64,000 nucleotides of DNA from JBCBSZ01 sp039197885 (lineage in GTDB: Bacteria; Actinomycetota; Acidimicrobiia; Acidimicrobiales; Poriferisodalaceae): assembly GCA_039197885.1 (NCBI GenBank), contig JBCCTY010000001.1, positions 11,326 through 75,325 of the forward strand, written 5' to 3'. Under the pieces are notes generated by a model that saw only the letters and a program-made list of their open reading frames with translations, did not search any database and had not been told where the DNA came from. Within the stretch, counting starts at the first letter, position 1. Each line of letters begins with the position of its first letter. The position numbers were made by a program, and so were the translations under genes. Of this stretch, positions 15,865 to 24,134 are shown piece by piece.

Positions 15865-16706
15865 CTACGCCTCCTCGGGGTCGGGGTCGTTGGGGACCAG
15901 CACGATGCGGTGGTGGCGAGGGATCTGGCCGCCGTTGGCGTCCCGCACCTCCTTCGCCGCCTCCTCGCGCATCTCGCACCCGGGGCAGCTGAGGACCTCG
16001 GCGCGGTAGATCGGTGGACGGCGGAGGCGCCCTCGGTCGTCGAGGTGATCGGCTGGCCGGGTGCCGCAGGACTGGCAGAGCTCGTCGAGGTGGCTGCGAT
16101 AGGCGAGCTGGACGTCGAGGTCGGCCTCGCTCCAGCGGCCGGGCTCGTCGGATCCTCGGATCGTGGAGAGGGGCAGGTGGTACGCCTCGGCCAGCCGGAG
16201 CTCTTCGACCGATCGAGGCGTCAGGATTTCCCCAGGTCGACCTTCCTGGCCTGCTGGTTGATCTGGTGCGCTGCGTTGACCACCTCGCGAACCTCGCCCA
16301 TCGACCACTCGGGGTCGGTGACGAAGGCCAGGGCCTCGTCGAGCGTCATGGCCGGCTCGATGAGGCAGGCGGCGAGCAGGTGCGCGCCTTGCGAGGTGCC
16401 GCGGTCCTTCTCGGCGGGGTGTTCGGTGACGAGCTCCTCGTAGGCGGCCCGGCCGATCGAGCGGAGCCGGAACTCCACGGTGTGCTCGGCAGCGGCGTCG
16501 CTGGCGTCATCGAGCCGCTGCCGAGCGGCAGCGAGAGCGGCCTGGGCATCGTCGTTCTCGGGGACGCGAGTCGACCGGGCCTCGGCCGCTGCGAGAGCGG
16601 CACGGGCCCGGTCGAGCTCGTCGAGCACGTCGTCGTCGTCGAGCGCGAGCACGACGGTGGTCTCGCGGGGCTGCTTGCGAGCCCGGATCTCGGACCAGGT
16701 GCTCAC
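15865..16706 (-). CDS. Tail assembly chaperone, long (GT-like) -1 frameshift product
   Basis: A -1 slip at GGGGAAA (16233-16227) changes the frame after Lys160 and adds 120 residues (ILTPRSVEELRLAEAYHLPL onward), ending at TAG 15867-15865, for about 280 aa. The added part has two Cys pairs (CQSCGTR and CPGCEMR) that may form a zinc site. The downstream frame has no good start of its own. Position between major tail and tape measure genes is the standard place for this recoding event. Confidence 0.8.
16221..16706 (-). CDS. Tail assembly chaperone, short (G-like) product
   Basis: 161 aa from a GTG overlapping the major tail gene stop (GTGA). Mostly helical and acidic/Ala-rich (DELDRARAALAAAEARS), with LLAACLIEPAMTLDEALAFV typical of tail chaperones. 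It ends DLGKS at a TGA just after the slippery GGGGAAA. By analogy with lambda G/GT it binds the tape measure and tail tube proteins during tail assembly. Confidence 0.8.
   Translation of the reverse strand: MSTWSEIRARKQPRETTVVLALDDDDVLDELDRARAALAAAEARSTRVPENDDAQAALAAARQRLDDASDAAAEHTVEFRLRSIGRAAYEELVTEHPAEKDRGTSQGAHLLAACLIEPAMTLDEALAFVTDPEWSMGEVREVVNAAHQINQQARKVDLGKS
16227..16233 (-). promoter_or_regulatory. Programmed -1 ribosomal frameshift site (GGGGAAA)
   Basis: On the minus strand the zero frame reads CTG GGG AAA TCC TGA. Slipping back one base at GGGGAAA bypasses the stop seven bases later and enters the 120-codon downstream frame. G-run/A-run heptamers of this kind are known slippery sites in phage tail chaperone genes. 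The TGA close by would promote stalling. Confidence 0.75.
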
Positions 16707-17173
16707 GCCGCCTGGACACCCTCGGTCGGGCTGCCCTGGAGGCCGAACTGGACGACGACCGTGGGGGCCTCGTTCATGACCTGGAGGTCACGGGTGTTCT
16801 GCTTCTTCACCTGGACCGGCCAGATCTTCGAGTCCTTCGTCTCAGCCTGGCCGTCGTAGAGGAAGGCCAGCCAACCGACGGTGTCCTCGGCCAGGGCGGT
16901 GCGCATGGCGGCGACGCCGTCGTCGTCGCGGTAGAGCGTGATGCTCGAGCTGGGCGCCGAGGTGGTCCCGTTGCCGGTCTTGTCGAAGTCGTCGCTGAGG
17001 TCGGCGGTGTCGAGGTCGGCGACGTTCTCGTCGAAGCCTTCGATGGCTCGCACGCTCGGAGTGAGCGCGGTGCCGGCGGTCAGCTCGGCCTGCGTCGGTG
17101 CGGCGAGATCGGATGGCGCGCTGGCGAGGAAGATCGCCACACCGCGACCACGGGTGATCGTTCGTGCTGCCAT
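16703..17173 (-). CDS. Major tail (tube) protein
   Basis: 156 aa with AAGGAGG before the ATG at 17173. It begins with a beta-rich region (RGRGVAIFLAS) and ends VQVKKQNTRDLQV then VVQFGLQG, the pattern of small siphovirus tube subunits. Its size and position directly before the chaperone pair and tape measure gene support the call. The strong ribosome-binding site fits a highly expressed protein. Confidence 0.7.
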   Translation of the reverse strand: MAARTITRGRGVAIFLASAPSDLAAPTQAELTAGTALTPSVRAIEGFDENVADLDTADLSDDFDKTGNGTTSAPSSSITLYRDDDGVAAMRTALAEDTVGWLAFLYDGQAETKDSKIWPVQVKKQNTRDLQVMNEAPTVVVQFGLQGSPTEGVQAA

Positions 17174-17175
17174 GG

Positions 17176-17460
17176 TCAGGCCTCCTTCGTCTCGGGCTTC
17201 AGGGCGGCGGCGGGTGCCGCTGCCTTCTTGGCCGGCGCCGGCTTCGTCGGCTCGTCGGCGGCGGTCGCGTCGGGCTTCGGCCCCTCGGCCTCGGCGGTGT
17301 CGATGGCGGCGGTGGTCTCCTCGTCGTTCTCCTCCTCCACGAGCTCCCAGCCCTTCGTGGCCCAGTGCTCGGCCTGGAAGTCGAAGCAGACCAGGTCGTT
17401 CTTGATGTCCTCGTGGGGGTGACGCATGGTCACCCGCTTGGCGTTGGTGTTGGCTCCCAT
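17176..17460 (-). CDS. Hypothetical phage protein with Ala/Pro/Lys-rich tail
   Basis: 94 aa, with AGGAGG before the ATG. The N-terminal 45 residues are folded-looking (RHPHEDIKNDLVCFDFQAEH). The rest is acidic, then Ala-Pro-Lys rich (PAPAKKAAAPAAALKPE), probably disordered. Lies between connector and tail tube genes. No family recognised. Confidence 0.55.
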   Translation of the reverse strand: MGANTNAKRVTMRHPHEDIKNDLVCFDFQAEHWATKGWELVEEENDEETTAAIDTAEAEGPKPDATAADEPTKPAPAKKAAAPAAALKPETKEA

Positions 17461-17486
17461 GGGTCCTCCTCGGGGGGTTGGGGAGA

Positions 17487-17969
17487 TCAGGTGGTCGGGA
17501 TGCCGGCGCCGTGGAGGGCGTCGGTTGCTGCTGCGGCGATCGCTGTGGCGACGTCGTCGTGGGACTCGTCGATGGCGGGCTCGATGAACGCTCGGCGGGG
17601 CTGCGCGACCCAGGTCCAGGTGCGGCGCTCGCCTCGGGCGAAGACGGGGTGGCGGCCCTGCTTGCGTCCGAAGGAGCCGACGCCGGGCTGTTCGAAGACG
17701 TGGGCGTAGGGGGCGCCCTTGCCGCCGGCTCGGATGAACACGCCGCGGCGATCGATGCCGAGCTTGATGGTGCTGGCGAGGTGGCCATCGAGGCGTGGGG
17801 CGTGGGCCTTGGCGCGCAGGACGGCCTTGGTACCGGCACGGCGCATCCTGCTGCGGACCCGGCGGTTGGTCGATCGGCCGGCTTCGCGAAGCTGGCGGAT
17901 GAGGATCTCGTGGCCGTCGAGAACGAACGCGCCGCCGGTGCCGACGGTGCGGTCGATCGGTGCGGTCAC
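17487..17969 (-). CDS. HK97 gp10-like tail-connector protein
   Basis: 160 aa from a GTG overlapping the upstream stop (GTGA). Contains VRSRMRRAGTKAVLRAKAHAP, GAPYAHVFEQPG and RRAFIEPAIDESHDD, the pattern of the HK97-gp10 family: a basic helix, a GxxYAxxxExG-like loop and a P-FL/I-PA segment near the end. These proteins join the head-tail connector to the tail. Position after the stopper and terminator candidates agrees. Confidence 0.75.
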   Translation of the reverse strand: MTAPIDRTVGTGGAFVLDGHEILIRQLREAGRSTNRRVRSRMRRAGTKAVLRAKAHAPRLDGHLASTIKLGIDRRGVFIRAGGKGAPYAHVFEQPGVGSFGRKQGRHPVFARGERRTWTWVAQPRRAFIEPAIDESHDDVATAIAAAATDALHGAGIPTT

Positions 17970-18433
17970 TGGGCGGCGAGCAGGGAGAGGATCTCGAAGC
18001 TGCCGCCAACACGGGCAAGTGACCCGGCGTCGGTGGTGCCGTGGTCGAGGAACTCGACCGAGACGGTGCACCAGCTGCAGGCCCCGCCGAGGGTGACGTC
18101 GGCGCTGATGAGGGCCTGGAGGCGCTCGAGGTGGGCTCGGATCTCGGCCCGGAGCTCGGCGGCGGTGAGTCCGCCGCGGCCTTCGTTGCCGACGATGGCC
18201 CACTCGATGGAGAACTGCTCGTCGCGCGAGATCGGGTCGCCGAGGTCGCGGTCGAGTTCGGTCTCGGAGCCTGCCTCGGAGGCGTTGCCGATCCAGAGCG
18301 CCCAGCGGTGGACCGGCTTGTCGTCGTTGTCGAGGAACTGCTCGCCCTGGAGGGTCTCGTCGACCACCCAGGCGGGGAGGAGGCCGGTGAGGGCGTCGTA
18401 GACGTCGAAGATGGTGGTGGGGAGGTCGCTCAT
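17966..18433 (-). CDS. Tail terminator / minor connector protein
   Basis: 155 aa; ATG overlaps the upstream stop (ATGA). The pattern TTIFDVYDALTGLLPAWVV, later EQFSIEWAIVGN and HLERLQALISADV, fits small head-tail joining proteins (gpU/gp17-like). It overlaps the gp10-like gene downstream. Assigned mostly from gene order. Confidence 0.5.
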   Translation of the reverse strand: MSDLPTTIFDVYDALTGLLPAWVVDETLQGEQFLDNDDKPVHRWALWIGNASEAGSETELDRDLGDPISRDEQFSIEWAIVGNEGRGGLTAAELRAEIRAHLERLQALISADVTLGGACSWCTVSVEFLDHGTTDAGSLARVGGSFEILSLLAAQ

Positions 18434-19308
18434 CCGAATCCTGGGGTGTCGTCGCTGTGTCGGGCGTAGATCGCATCGACCGTCTGGTCGCCGGTGCGCT
18501 TCGCCTCGGGGCGCTGGAGGGTGATCTGCTGTCCGCCGGGCAACACGGTGGAGAACGCGCCGACGGGGACCTTGGATTCGGTGGCGTCGAGGCCGTACTT
18601 CGCTCGGCGGAGGTGTGCGGTGAGCATGTCGGCGGGCGGGCGGTCCCAGCCGTGGAGGTACTCGGCGACGAACCGGCCGCGACCCGGGGTCCAGTAGCCG
18701 CTGTCGAGGCGCAGGATGGCGTCCTCGACGATGACCGCTGCAACCTCGTCGGCGGACCAGGCGACACCGTCTTCGGTGATCGAGAGGAGCTGACGGATCC
18801 GGGGGTGGTCGGTGACGAGCTCGTCGCGACCGGTGCCGTCGAGGCGGACCCGTGCGAAGCGGGGCACGAACGCGACTTCGCAGATCTCCTCGCATTCCCG
18901 CTCGGCGGCGTCGCGCGCTCGGCGGATGAACTCGTCGGGGTAGGTCGTCGGGTTGTGCATCCCGCCTTCCTCGGCGCGGGCCTGGCCGAGCGTGAAGTAG
19001 ACGCCGCCGACGAGCTCGTGGGTGCTGGTCCGCACCGCGCCGTCGTCGCGCGTCCAGGTCACGGTCAGCCATCGGGGGCGCGTCGTGAGCGAGGCGTTGA
19101 GCGCGAGCGTGGCGCGCCCGACCGCAGTGAGGTCGACGCTGGCCGAGCCTGACTGGAGCTCGGTTCCGTCAGCATCCGCGACCGAGTAGGTCGCGGTGTT
19201 GGTGGTGATGTCGGCCGGCTCACCGTCGGAGTCGGGCCAGAACACCTCGAGGGTGAGTGGCCCGGCTCCGACGACGTGTCGGCTCTGCGCGACGAAGGTC
19301 TCGATCAC
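18430..19308 (-). CDS. Head-tail connector/adaptor protein (gp6-like)
   Basis: 292 aa from GTG 19308. The N-terminal 110 residues are a beta-sandwich-like domain (GPLTLEVFWPDSDGEPADI). The second half is helical (YPDEFIRRARDAAERECEEI, VEDAILRLDSGYWTPGRG), resembling the helical adaptor ring that docks beneath the portal. The first domain is an extra module compared with HK97 gp6, which is about 110 aa. Role from order and helical pattern. Confidence 0.5.
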   Translation of the reverse strand: MIETFVAQSRHVVGAGPLTLEVFWPDSDGEPADITTNTATYSVADADGTELQSGSASVDLTAVGRATLALNASLTTRPRWLTVTWTRDDGAVRTSTHELVGGVYFTLGQARAEEGGMHNPTTYPDEFIRRARDAAERECEEICEVAFVPRFARVRLDGTGRDELVTDHPRIRQLLSITEDGVAWSADEVAAVIVEDAILRLDSGYWTPGRGRFVAEYLHGWDRPPADMLTAHLRRAKYGLDATESKVPVGAFSTVLPGGQQITLQRPEAKRTGDQTVDAIYARHSDDTPGFG

Positions 19309-19310
19309 GC

Positions 19311-19694
19311 TCAGGCGACCGGGGCCACCCGGGGGCTGCCCTTCACCACGTGGGCGCCGTAGACACCGCCGGTGGTGCTGCCGGCGCCGGTGACGACGGT
19401 CCGGATGTAGCGGGCCGTGCCGAGGTAGCCGACCTTCTGGGCGGTGTCGTCGGCGAGGTCGACGAGGGTGCCGTCGAGGTCGCCGGCGGCGACGTCGGAC
19501 CAGGCCGAGTTGTCCGCCGACTCCTGGACCTTCGGGGTGTGCGTCCCGTCGGTGATCGTGCCGGGCACGAAAACCACCGCTGCCGACCCGAAGTCGACGA
19601 GGTCGACGCCGGTGCCGTCCTGCGCTCCGTCGGTTCGGGCTGCGGGGGTCAGGGACTGGACGACGCCGATGTTGGATGCGATGTCGCTGTGCAT
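19311..19694 (-). CDS. Putative head decoration or structural protein
   Basis: 127 aa, with GAGGAGA before the ATG. Beta-rich sequence (SAAVVFVPGTITDGT, KVQESADNSAWSDV, ARYIRTVVTGAGS) of a type common for small proteins encoded downstream of the capsid gene in siphoviruses. The segment resembles beta-sandwich proteins that bind the capsid surface. No catalytic features. Confidence 0.5.
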   Translation of the reverse strand: MHSDIASNIGVVQSLTPAARTDGAQDGTGVDLVDFGSAAVVFVPGTITDGTHTPKVQESADNSAWSDVAAGDLDGTLVDLADDTAQKVGYLGTARYIRTVVTGAGSTTGGVYGAHVVKGSPRVAPVA

Positions 19695-19709
19695 GGGGTT
19701 CTCCTCGGA

Positions 19710-20342
19710 TCAGGTGGTGAGCATCTGGCCGAGGGCGTCGACCAGGGTCGGGCGGGGCTTCTCGCGTCGCTGTTCGGCCTCGAGGGCCAGCGAGGCGCGA
19801 GCGGGGTTGCCGTCGACGTTCTCGACGATTTCCTCGACCTTCCCGGTGGGCAGGTCGGCGGGGACGGAGTAGGGCTCGTCCTCGGCGTGGTAGTGCTTCC
19901 CGTCGAAGGCGAAGGTGGCCATGCGGAGCTCGCCGTCGACCCGGTAGGCGGCCTCGCCGCCGTCGGCCTCGATGGCACCGACGGCGACGAGGGTCACCTC
20001 GCTTCCCGGATGGGCGTCGGCCAGCGCCCCGGTGAGCGCCTCGGCGCCCGGTCGCTGGTCGTCACCCTCCCCGACCGGGGGGAGCCCTCCCGCTCCGGCC
20101 GGTCCTGCCGGTTCTCCGGCGCCGGTCGAGCTTCCGCTGTCCTCGGCGGGCGCCGGTCCGCGGTCCTCGACGACGGGCGGGTACGGGGCCTTGGTGGGTT
20201 CCGCATCGGCCGGTGCCTCCTTCGCTCGGACGCTGTCGCACCACTTCGCCGCCTCGGCGTCGTCCATGGGGACGATGTCGCCGGGCACCCAGTTGAAGTC
20301 GACGCCCGAGACGCTGGTGAGCACCTCGACGTTGACGGTCAT
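19710..20342 (-). CDS. Hypothetical head-region protein with Pro/Gly-rich linker
   Basis: 210 aa; the ATG overlaps the capsid stop. An N-terminal motif (GVDFNWVPGDIVPMDDAEAA) resembles the small domain often found downstream of phage capsid genes. A disordered Pro/Gly/Ala/Glu stretch at about 50-105 follows, then a C-terminal domain (FAFDGKHYHAEDEPY). Possibly a scaffold-like or head-fibre accessory; not determined. Confidence 0.5.
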   Translation of the reverse strand: MTVNVEVLTSVSGVDFNWVPGDIVPMDDAEAAKWCDSVRAKEAPADAEPTKAPYPPVVEDRGPAPAEDSGSSTGAGEPAGPAGAGGLPPVGEGDDQRPGAEALTGALADAHPGSEVTLVAVGAIEADGGEAAYRVDGELRMATFAFDGKHYHAEDEPYSVPADLPTGKVEEIVENVDGNPARASLALEAEQRREKPRPTLVDALGQMLTT

Positions 20343-21622
20343 CAGCTGGCCGCCATCTGCAGCGTCTTCGCTGCGTTCGGGTCCTGGACGGCGCCGTCCA
20401 TCTCCTGGAAGCCGAGGAACCCGACCTGCAGGCGACGGGCGTAGAGCTCCTCAAGGCGCAGCATCCGGAACGCCTGGATCATCCGGACGATGTAGGCGGC
20501 CTGGAAGTCGCCGAACGCGATCGGCTTGGCGCTGGCGGCCACCGCCGGCATGTCCTGGTCGATCGAGTACGGCCGGCCGGCGAACTGCGACGGAACACCG
20601 ACCTGGACCGACGGGTCCCACAGCGGGCGGTTGTCGCCGTCCTTGAGCTTGCGGACCAGCTTCAGGGTGCCGTCGGCGAAGACCCAGCGGGACCGCTCGT
20701 TGCGGTAGGCCGGGTCGACCGAGTGCTCGAGGTCGATGAAGTCGTCGTAGGTCAGCGAGGTGGTCTGGCCGCCGGGGGTGGTGTGGCCGACGTTGAGGCC
20801 GACGGTGACGCCCTGGGGCTCCTGGGCGCCGGTGCCGACGACCCAGTGCTCGGCGGACGCACGGCCGATCCGCTCACCGCTCTTCCGGGAGATGTAGTTC
20901 TCCAGGTCGAAGGCCTCATCGCGCAGGAGTCGCATCGACACCCGGACGACCTTGGAGGTGTAGATGTGGGCGTAGAGCTTGCGCTGCCCGAAGGTCAGAT
21001 CCTGTTCGCCGATGTCCTCGTTCGGGTTCTCCCGGATGATCTCGCCCTTGTTGGACGTGTCATCGTTGGTCGGCCAGGGCAGCTCGGCGGACGTGCTCGT
21101 CGTGATCTCATCAGAGATCGCGGCGAGGCCGCCGAAGGCCTTCATCGTCTCGACCATCGTGGCGCGGAACTCCGGCGGAACGAGGTAGCCGCCGGCGTCG
21201 TCGGGCACGGTGCCCTGGGCCCGCTCCTGGGTGCCGTCGACGAAGTTCGCCTCGAGCAGCGCCCGGGCCTCGGCGTCGAGACGCTGATCGCCGGCACGCA
21301 GGTAGGCGCCGAAGGCCTCGCGGTACCGCTCGCTGGTGTCGGTGTCGTCGGTGCGCTCGCCGGCTCCGTCATTCACATCGAACGGGGCGTCGCGGAGGGT
21401 CTCGTGCTCGCGCTGGCGTCGGTCGGCGCCCTCGTAGCGCTTGATGTCGGCCTCAAGCTCGTCGAGGCGGACCTCGTGACGGTCGTAGGCCTCGCGCTGC
21501 TCGGCGGTGAGCTGGCCGTTCTCGTTCTCGGTCTCGGCTCGCTGGAGGATGGCGTCGGCCTGGTTCCAGACGTTGGCTCGCTCCTCGATCGCAACCTGGG
21601 CGCGCTCGCGGTAGGTGGGCAT
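20342..21622 (-). CDS. Major capsid protein, HK97 fold
   Basis: 426 aa from ATG 21622, with GGGAGGA upstream. The first 110 residues are a charged coiled coil (RLDELEADIKRYEGADRRQ) like the HK97 delta domain removed by the prohead protease. The body starts near GGYLVPPEF, a hallmark of HK97-family capsids, and continues with VVRVSMRLLRDEAFDLENY, SAEHWVVGTGAQEPQG and SQFAGRPYSIDQDMP. The adjacent protease gene supports cleavage of the N-terminal domain. Forms the icosahedral shell. Confidence 0.93.
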   Translation of the reverse strand: MPTYRERAQVAIEERANVWNQADAILQRAETENENGQLTAEQREAYDRHEVRLDELEADIKRYEGADRRQREHETLRDAPFDVNDGAGERTDDTDTSERYREAFGAYLRAGDQRLDAEARALLEANFVDGTQERAQGTVPDDAGGYLVPPEFRATMVETMKAFGGLAAISDEITTSTSAELPWPTNDDTSNKGEIIRENPNEDIGEQDLTFGQRKLYAHIYTSKVVRVSMRLLRDEAFDLENYISRKSGERIGRASAEHWVVGTGAQEPQGVTVGLNVGHTTPGGQTTSLTYDDFIDLEHSVDPAYRNERSRWVFADGTLKLVRKLKDGDNRPLWDPSVQVGVPSQFAGRPYSIDQDMPAVAASAKPIAFGDFQAAYIVRMIQAFRMLRLEELYARRLQVGFLGFQEMDGAVQDPNAAKTLQMAAS

Positions 21623-21638
21623 CGTGGGTTCCTCCCGG

Positions 21639-22517
21639 TCAGGGGGTTGGTGCGCCGTGCCGCTCACGCAGCCGTCGGCGCAGGATCTTCGGGTCGTGGA
21701 TCCCGCCGTGCCGGGTGGCGGCGGCAGGGGTGTCCTCGTCCCGAGTGGTGCTGGCCGGCTCGGGGGAGGTCGGGTCCTCCGAGCGCCCGTCGGCGCTCGG
21801 AGGGGCGGCCAGCTCGTCCAGCGCGCCTGAGACGGTGCGGAGGAGTCCAGCCACATCGGGGTCGAGCTCGTCCGAGCGCAGCGCCTTGGCCATGCGGGCC
21901 TGGTCGCGGTCGGAGAGCCCGGCGAAGCGACACACCTCGGTGAAGGTGCGCAGCCCGGCATCGGTGTCGTCGTACGCCGGGTAGGTCACGGTCGAGACGT
22001 CGAAGAGTTCGACCTCGAGGATCCGGTAGAGGCTCTTCCCGTCGTCGAGGATCTCGTGCTCCTCCCGGACGATCCGGAAGGCGAACGACATCTGGTCGAG
22101 GTCGCCCCGGTCGAGGGAGATCGCGACGTCGTGACCGACGCTGTGCGGTGCGATGTCGGCGTCGACGAAGAGTCCGGTGCCGTCGGTGGAAAGTCGCATC
22201 GTGTCCTCGGCGACCCGGCGGTACCGGCCGAGGAGGCGAGCGGGGTCGTGCTGGTCGAGGAACCGGCAGTCGCACTCCTGGAGCGTCTTGTTGAACGCCT
22301 CCGGTGCGACCTCCTCGTAGAACCCCCAGTAGGAGCTCCCGATCCAGGTGCGGCTGTCGAACACCGCGGCGTGCCCCTCGAACGGGATGGAGTCGTCGGG
22401 CCCGAGCTCGGAGAGGTCGGTGGCGCGGAGCTGGGCGGTGTCGAGCGTGTAGTTGCGGCGGTGCACGCCCTGGGCGTCGGCCAGGTCGGCGCGCGTGAGG
22501 GTCTTCAGCTTCGGCAC
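21639..22517 (-). CDS. HK97-family prohead protease
   Basis: 292 aa from a GTG preceded by GAGGAG. Catalytic pattern: FLDQHDPARLLGR carries the His and DLDQMSFAFRI the Ser of this herpes-assemblin-like serine protease family. An early GHAAVFDSRTWIG strand is also typical. The 90-residue Pro/Ser/Asp-rich C-terminal tail may target it to the procapsid. It matures the capsid by cutting the coiled-coil domain. Confidence 0.88.
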   Translation of the reverse strand: MPKLKTLTRADLADAQGVHRRNYTLDTAQLRATDLSELGPDDSIPFEGHAAVFDSRTWIGSSYWGFYEEVAPEAFNKTLQECDCRFLDQHDPARLLGRYRRVAEDTMRLSTDGTGLFVDADIAPHSVGHDVAISLDRGDLDQMSFAFRIVREEHEILDDGKSLYRILEVELFDVSTVTYPAYDDTDAGLRTFTEVCRFAGLSDRDQARMAKALRSDELDPDVAGLLRTVSGALDELAAPPSADGRSEDPTSPEPASTTRDEDTPAAATRHGGIHDPKILRRRLRERHGAPTP

Positions 22518-22560
22518 GAGCGCTCCTCGTCGTCGGGTGAGGCGCCGCGGCGCCGGGAGG

Positions 22561-23814
22561 TCAGGCGGGCGCCGGGTTCGGCGCGTCCGGGTCCTGGTCG
22601 TCGGGATCGGCGTCGTCGGGGCCGCCGACGACGGTCATGTTCTGCGGGATCATCCAGCCACCGATGGCCGGGTCGCTCGGCAGGTTGATGCGCTGGCGGG
22701 CCTCGTTGCCCTCGAAGATCCCCCACTGTCGGCCCTTCACCAGGGCCTCGAGGGTGCTCTTGAAGTCGGTGCGGAGGAACCCGGCGACGTCGTGCTCGGC
22801 GAACCGGCCGGCCGGGTTCAGCCACTCGGCCGAGATCCGCTGGCTGATGCGCTGGAGCAGCTGGCCGAAGGTGTAGATCAGCGTGACGATCTGCTGCTGC
22901 TCGAGCCCGGTGCCCCAGTTGGACGAGCTGTCGAAGTCGGCCAGCGTGAACGGCGGGAGCCCGAACCATCGGGCCGCCTCCCGGACCTGGAAGCCGCGGG
23001 ACTCGATGAACTGGGCGTCCTCGGGTGGCATGTCGAGCCGCTGGTACTTCGCGCCGTTGTCGAGCACGGCGACGTCGTGGGCGTTGCGCAGGCCGGCGGC
23101 GACCTGACGCCACCGGGCCCGGATGCGCTGCGCCTTCACCGGCGACAGCGCGGCGTCGGTCGTGATCATCCCGCCGACGAGAGTGCCGTTGGCGAAGAGC
23201 CGACCGCCGTACTCCTCGGCGGCCAACGCGAGGCCGATGCCCTGGCGGGCCAGCCCGATCACCGAGAGGCCCTGCACCCCGTCGAGGCTGATCGACGGGA
23301 TGTGGAAGATGTCGGCGCTGGTGACACCGCGCTGGACGTTGCCGTCGGCGTCGGTGATGTCGAACACCTTCCCGAACGGGTTCGACGCCGTGCGCCGGTC
23401 CCGGTCGCGGTAGGGCTTCGCGTGCCGGGGGTGGATCGGCTCCACGTAGCGCAGCCGGCCAGCCATGTCGTGGTACTTCAGGCCGTAGAAGTTGCCGTGC
23501 GCGACGACCCGGTCGACGAGGAGCTCGTAGAACTCGAACGGGGTCATGTCCGGGTGCGGAGCGTCGACGATCGTGCCTCGGACCCGCTGGCGTGCAGACT
23601 CATCGCCCTCGTACACCTTCAGCGGCAGACTCGCCGTCACCCCGGCCACGATCGCCCGAGCTCGGAAGATCGCCGAGAACCGCATCGCGGTGTCCTCGTT
23701 CACGGTGATGCCCGACGCCGTTGGCGGAGCGCCCATGAACGCCAGCGCGGCATCGCTCGAGGACTCGACCAGCTGGGAGACGGTGGCCCGCTTGATGGCG
23801 TCGCCGAGGGTCAC
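22561..23814 (-). CDS. Portal protein, HK97 family
   Basis: 417 aa from a GTG overlapping the stop of the small membrane gene. Typical segments include TPFEFYELLVDRVVAHGNFY, IFHIPSISLDGVQGLSVIG and ARWFGLPPFTLADFDSSSNW (the conserved P-P-x-hydrophobic region). It forms the dodecameric ring for DNA entry and tail attachment. Gene order terminase, portal, protease, capsid is canonical. Confidence 0.92.
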   Translation of the reverse strand: MTLGDAIKRATVSQLVESSSDAALAFMGAPPTASGITVNEDTAMRFSAIFRARAIVAGVTASLPLKVYEGDESARQRVRGTIVDAPHPDMTPFEFYELLVDRVVAHGNFYGLKYHDMAGRLRYVEPIHPRHAKPYRDRDRRTASNPFGKVFDITDADGNVQRGVTSADIFHIPSISLDGVQGLSVIGLARQGIGLALAAEEYGGRLFANGTLVGGMITTDAALSPVKAQRIRARWRQVAAGLRNAHDVAVLDNGAKYQRLDMPPEDAQFIESRGFQVREAARWFGLPPFTLADFDSSSNWGTGLEQQQIVTLIYTFGQLLQRISQRISAEWLNPAGRFAEHDVAGFLRTDFKSTLEALVKGRQWGIFEGNEARQRINLPSDPAIGGWMIPQNMTVVGGPDDADPDDQDPDAPNPAPA

Positions 23815-24134
23815 TCGTCGTCACCCCGGCTGCCGGCGGCCAGCCGGAGCCCGATGAGGGTGCCGACGTTCTCGGCGTTCGCTGCGAGCACCAGCAACAG
23901 CCCACCGACGAGCAGCCCGAGCGCCGGTGCGACCAGCCACCCCGCCGCGGCGACCATTACCGCACCGGCCTTCTCGGCCAGCTGACGCCCCACCGACCGC
24001 CACGGCACCGCCAGCGCAACTGCGACCACACTGGCGAGGACCGCTCGCGCAACCCGCTCCGGGACCATCGACACCCACAGGAGAGCGGCGGTCGTTGAGT
24101 TCGAGGCCGAGCGCGCCGGCCGAAGGATGCTCAC
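23811..24134 (-). CDS. Small membrane protein between terminase and portal
   Basis: 107 aa from GTG 24134, which overlaps the terminase stop (GTGA); another GTG lies one codon earlier. Hydrophobic segments (VARAVLASVVAVALAVPW and APALGLLVGGLLLVLAANAE) predict two or three membrane helices. A membrane protein is unusual in this packaging cassette. Function unknown. Confidence 0.6.
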   Translation of the reverse strand: MSILRPARSASNSTTAALLWVSMVPERVARAVLASVVAVALAVPWRSVGRQLAEKAGAVMVAAAGWLVAPALGLLVGGLLLVLAANAENVGTLIGLRLAAGSRGDDE

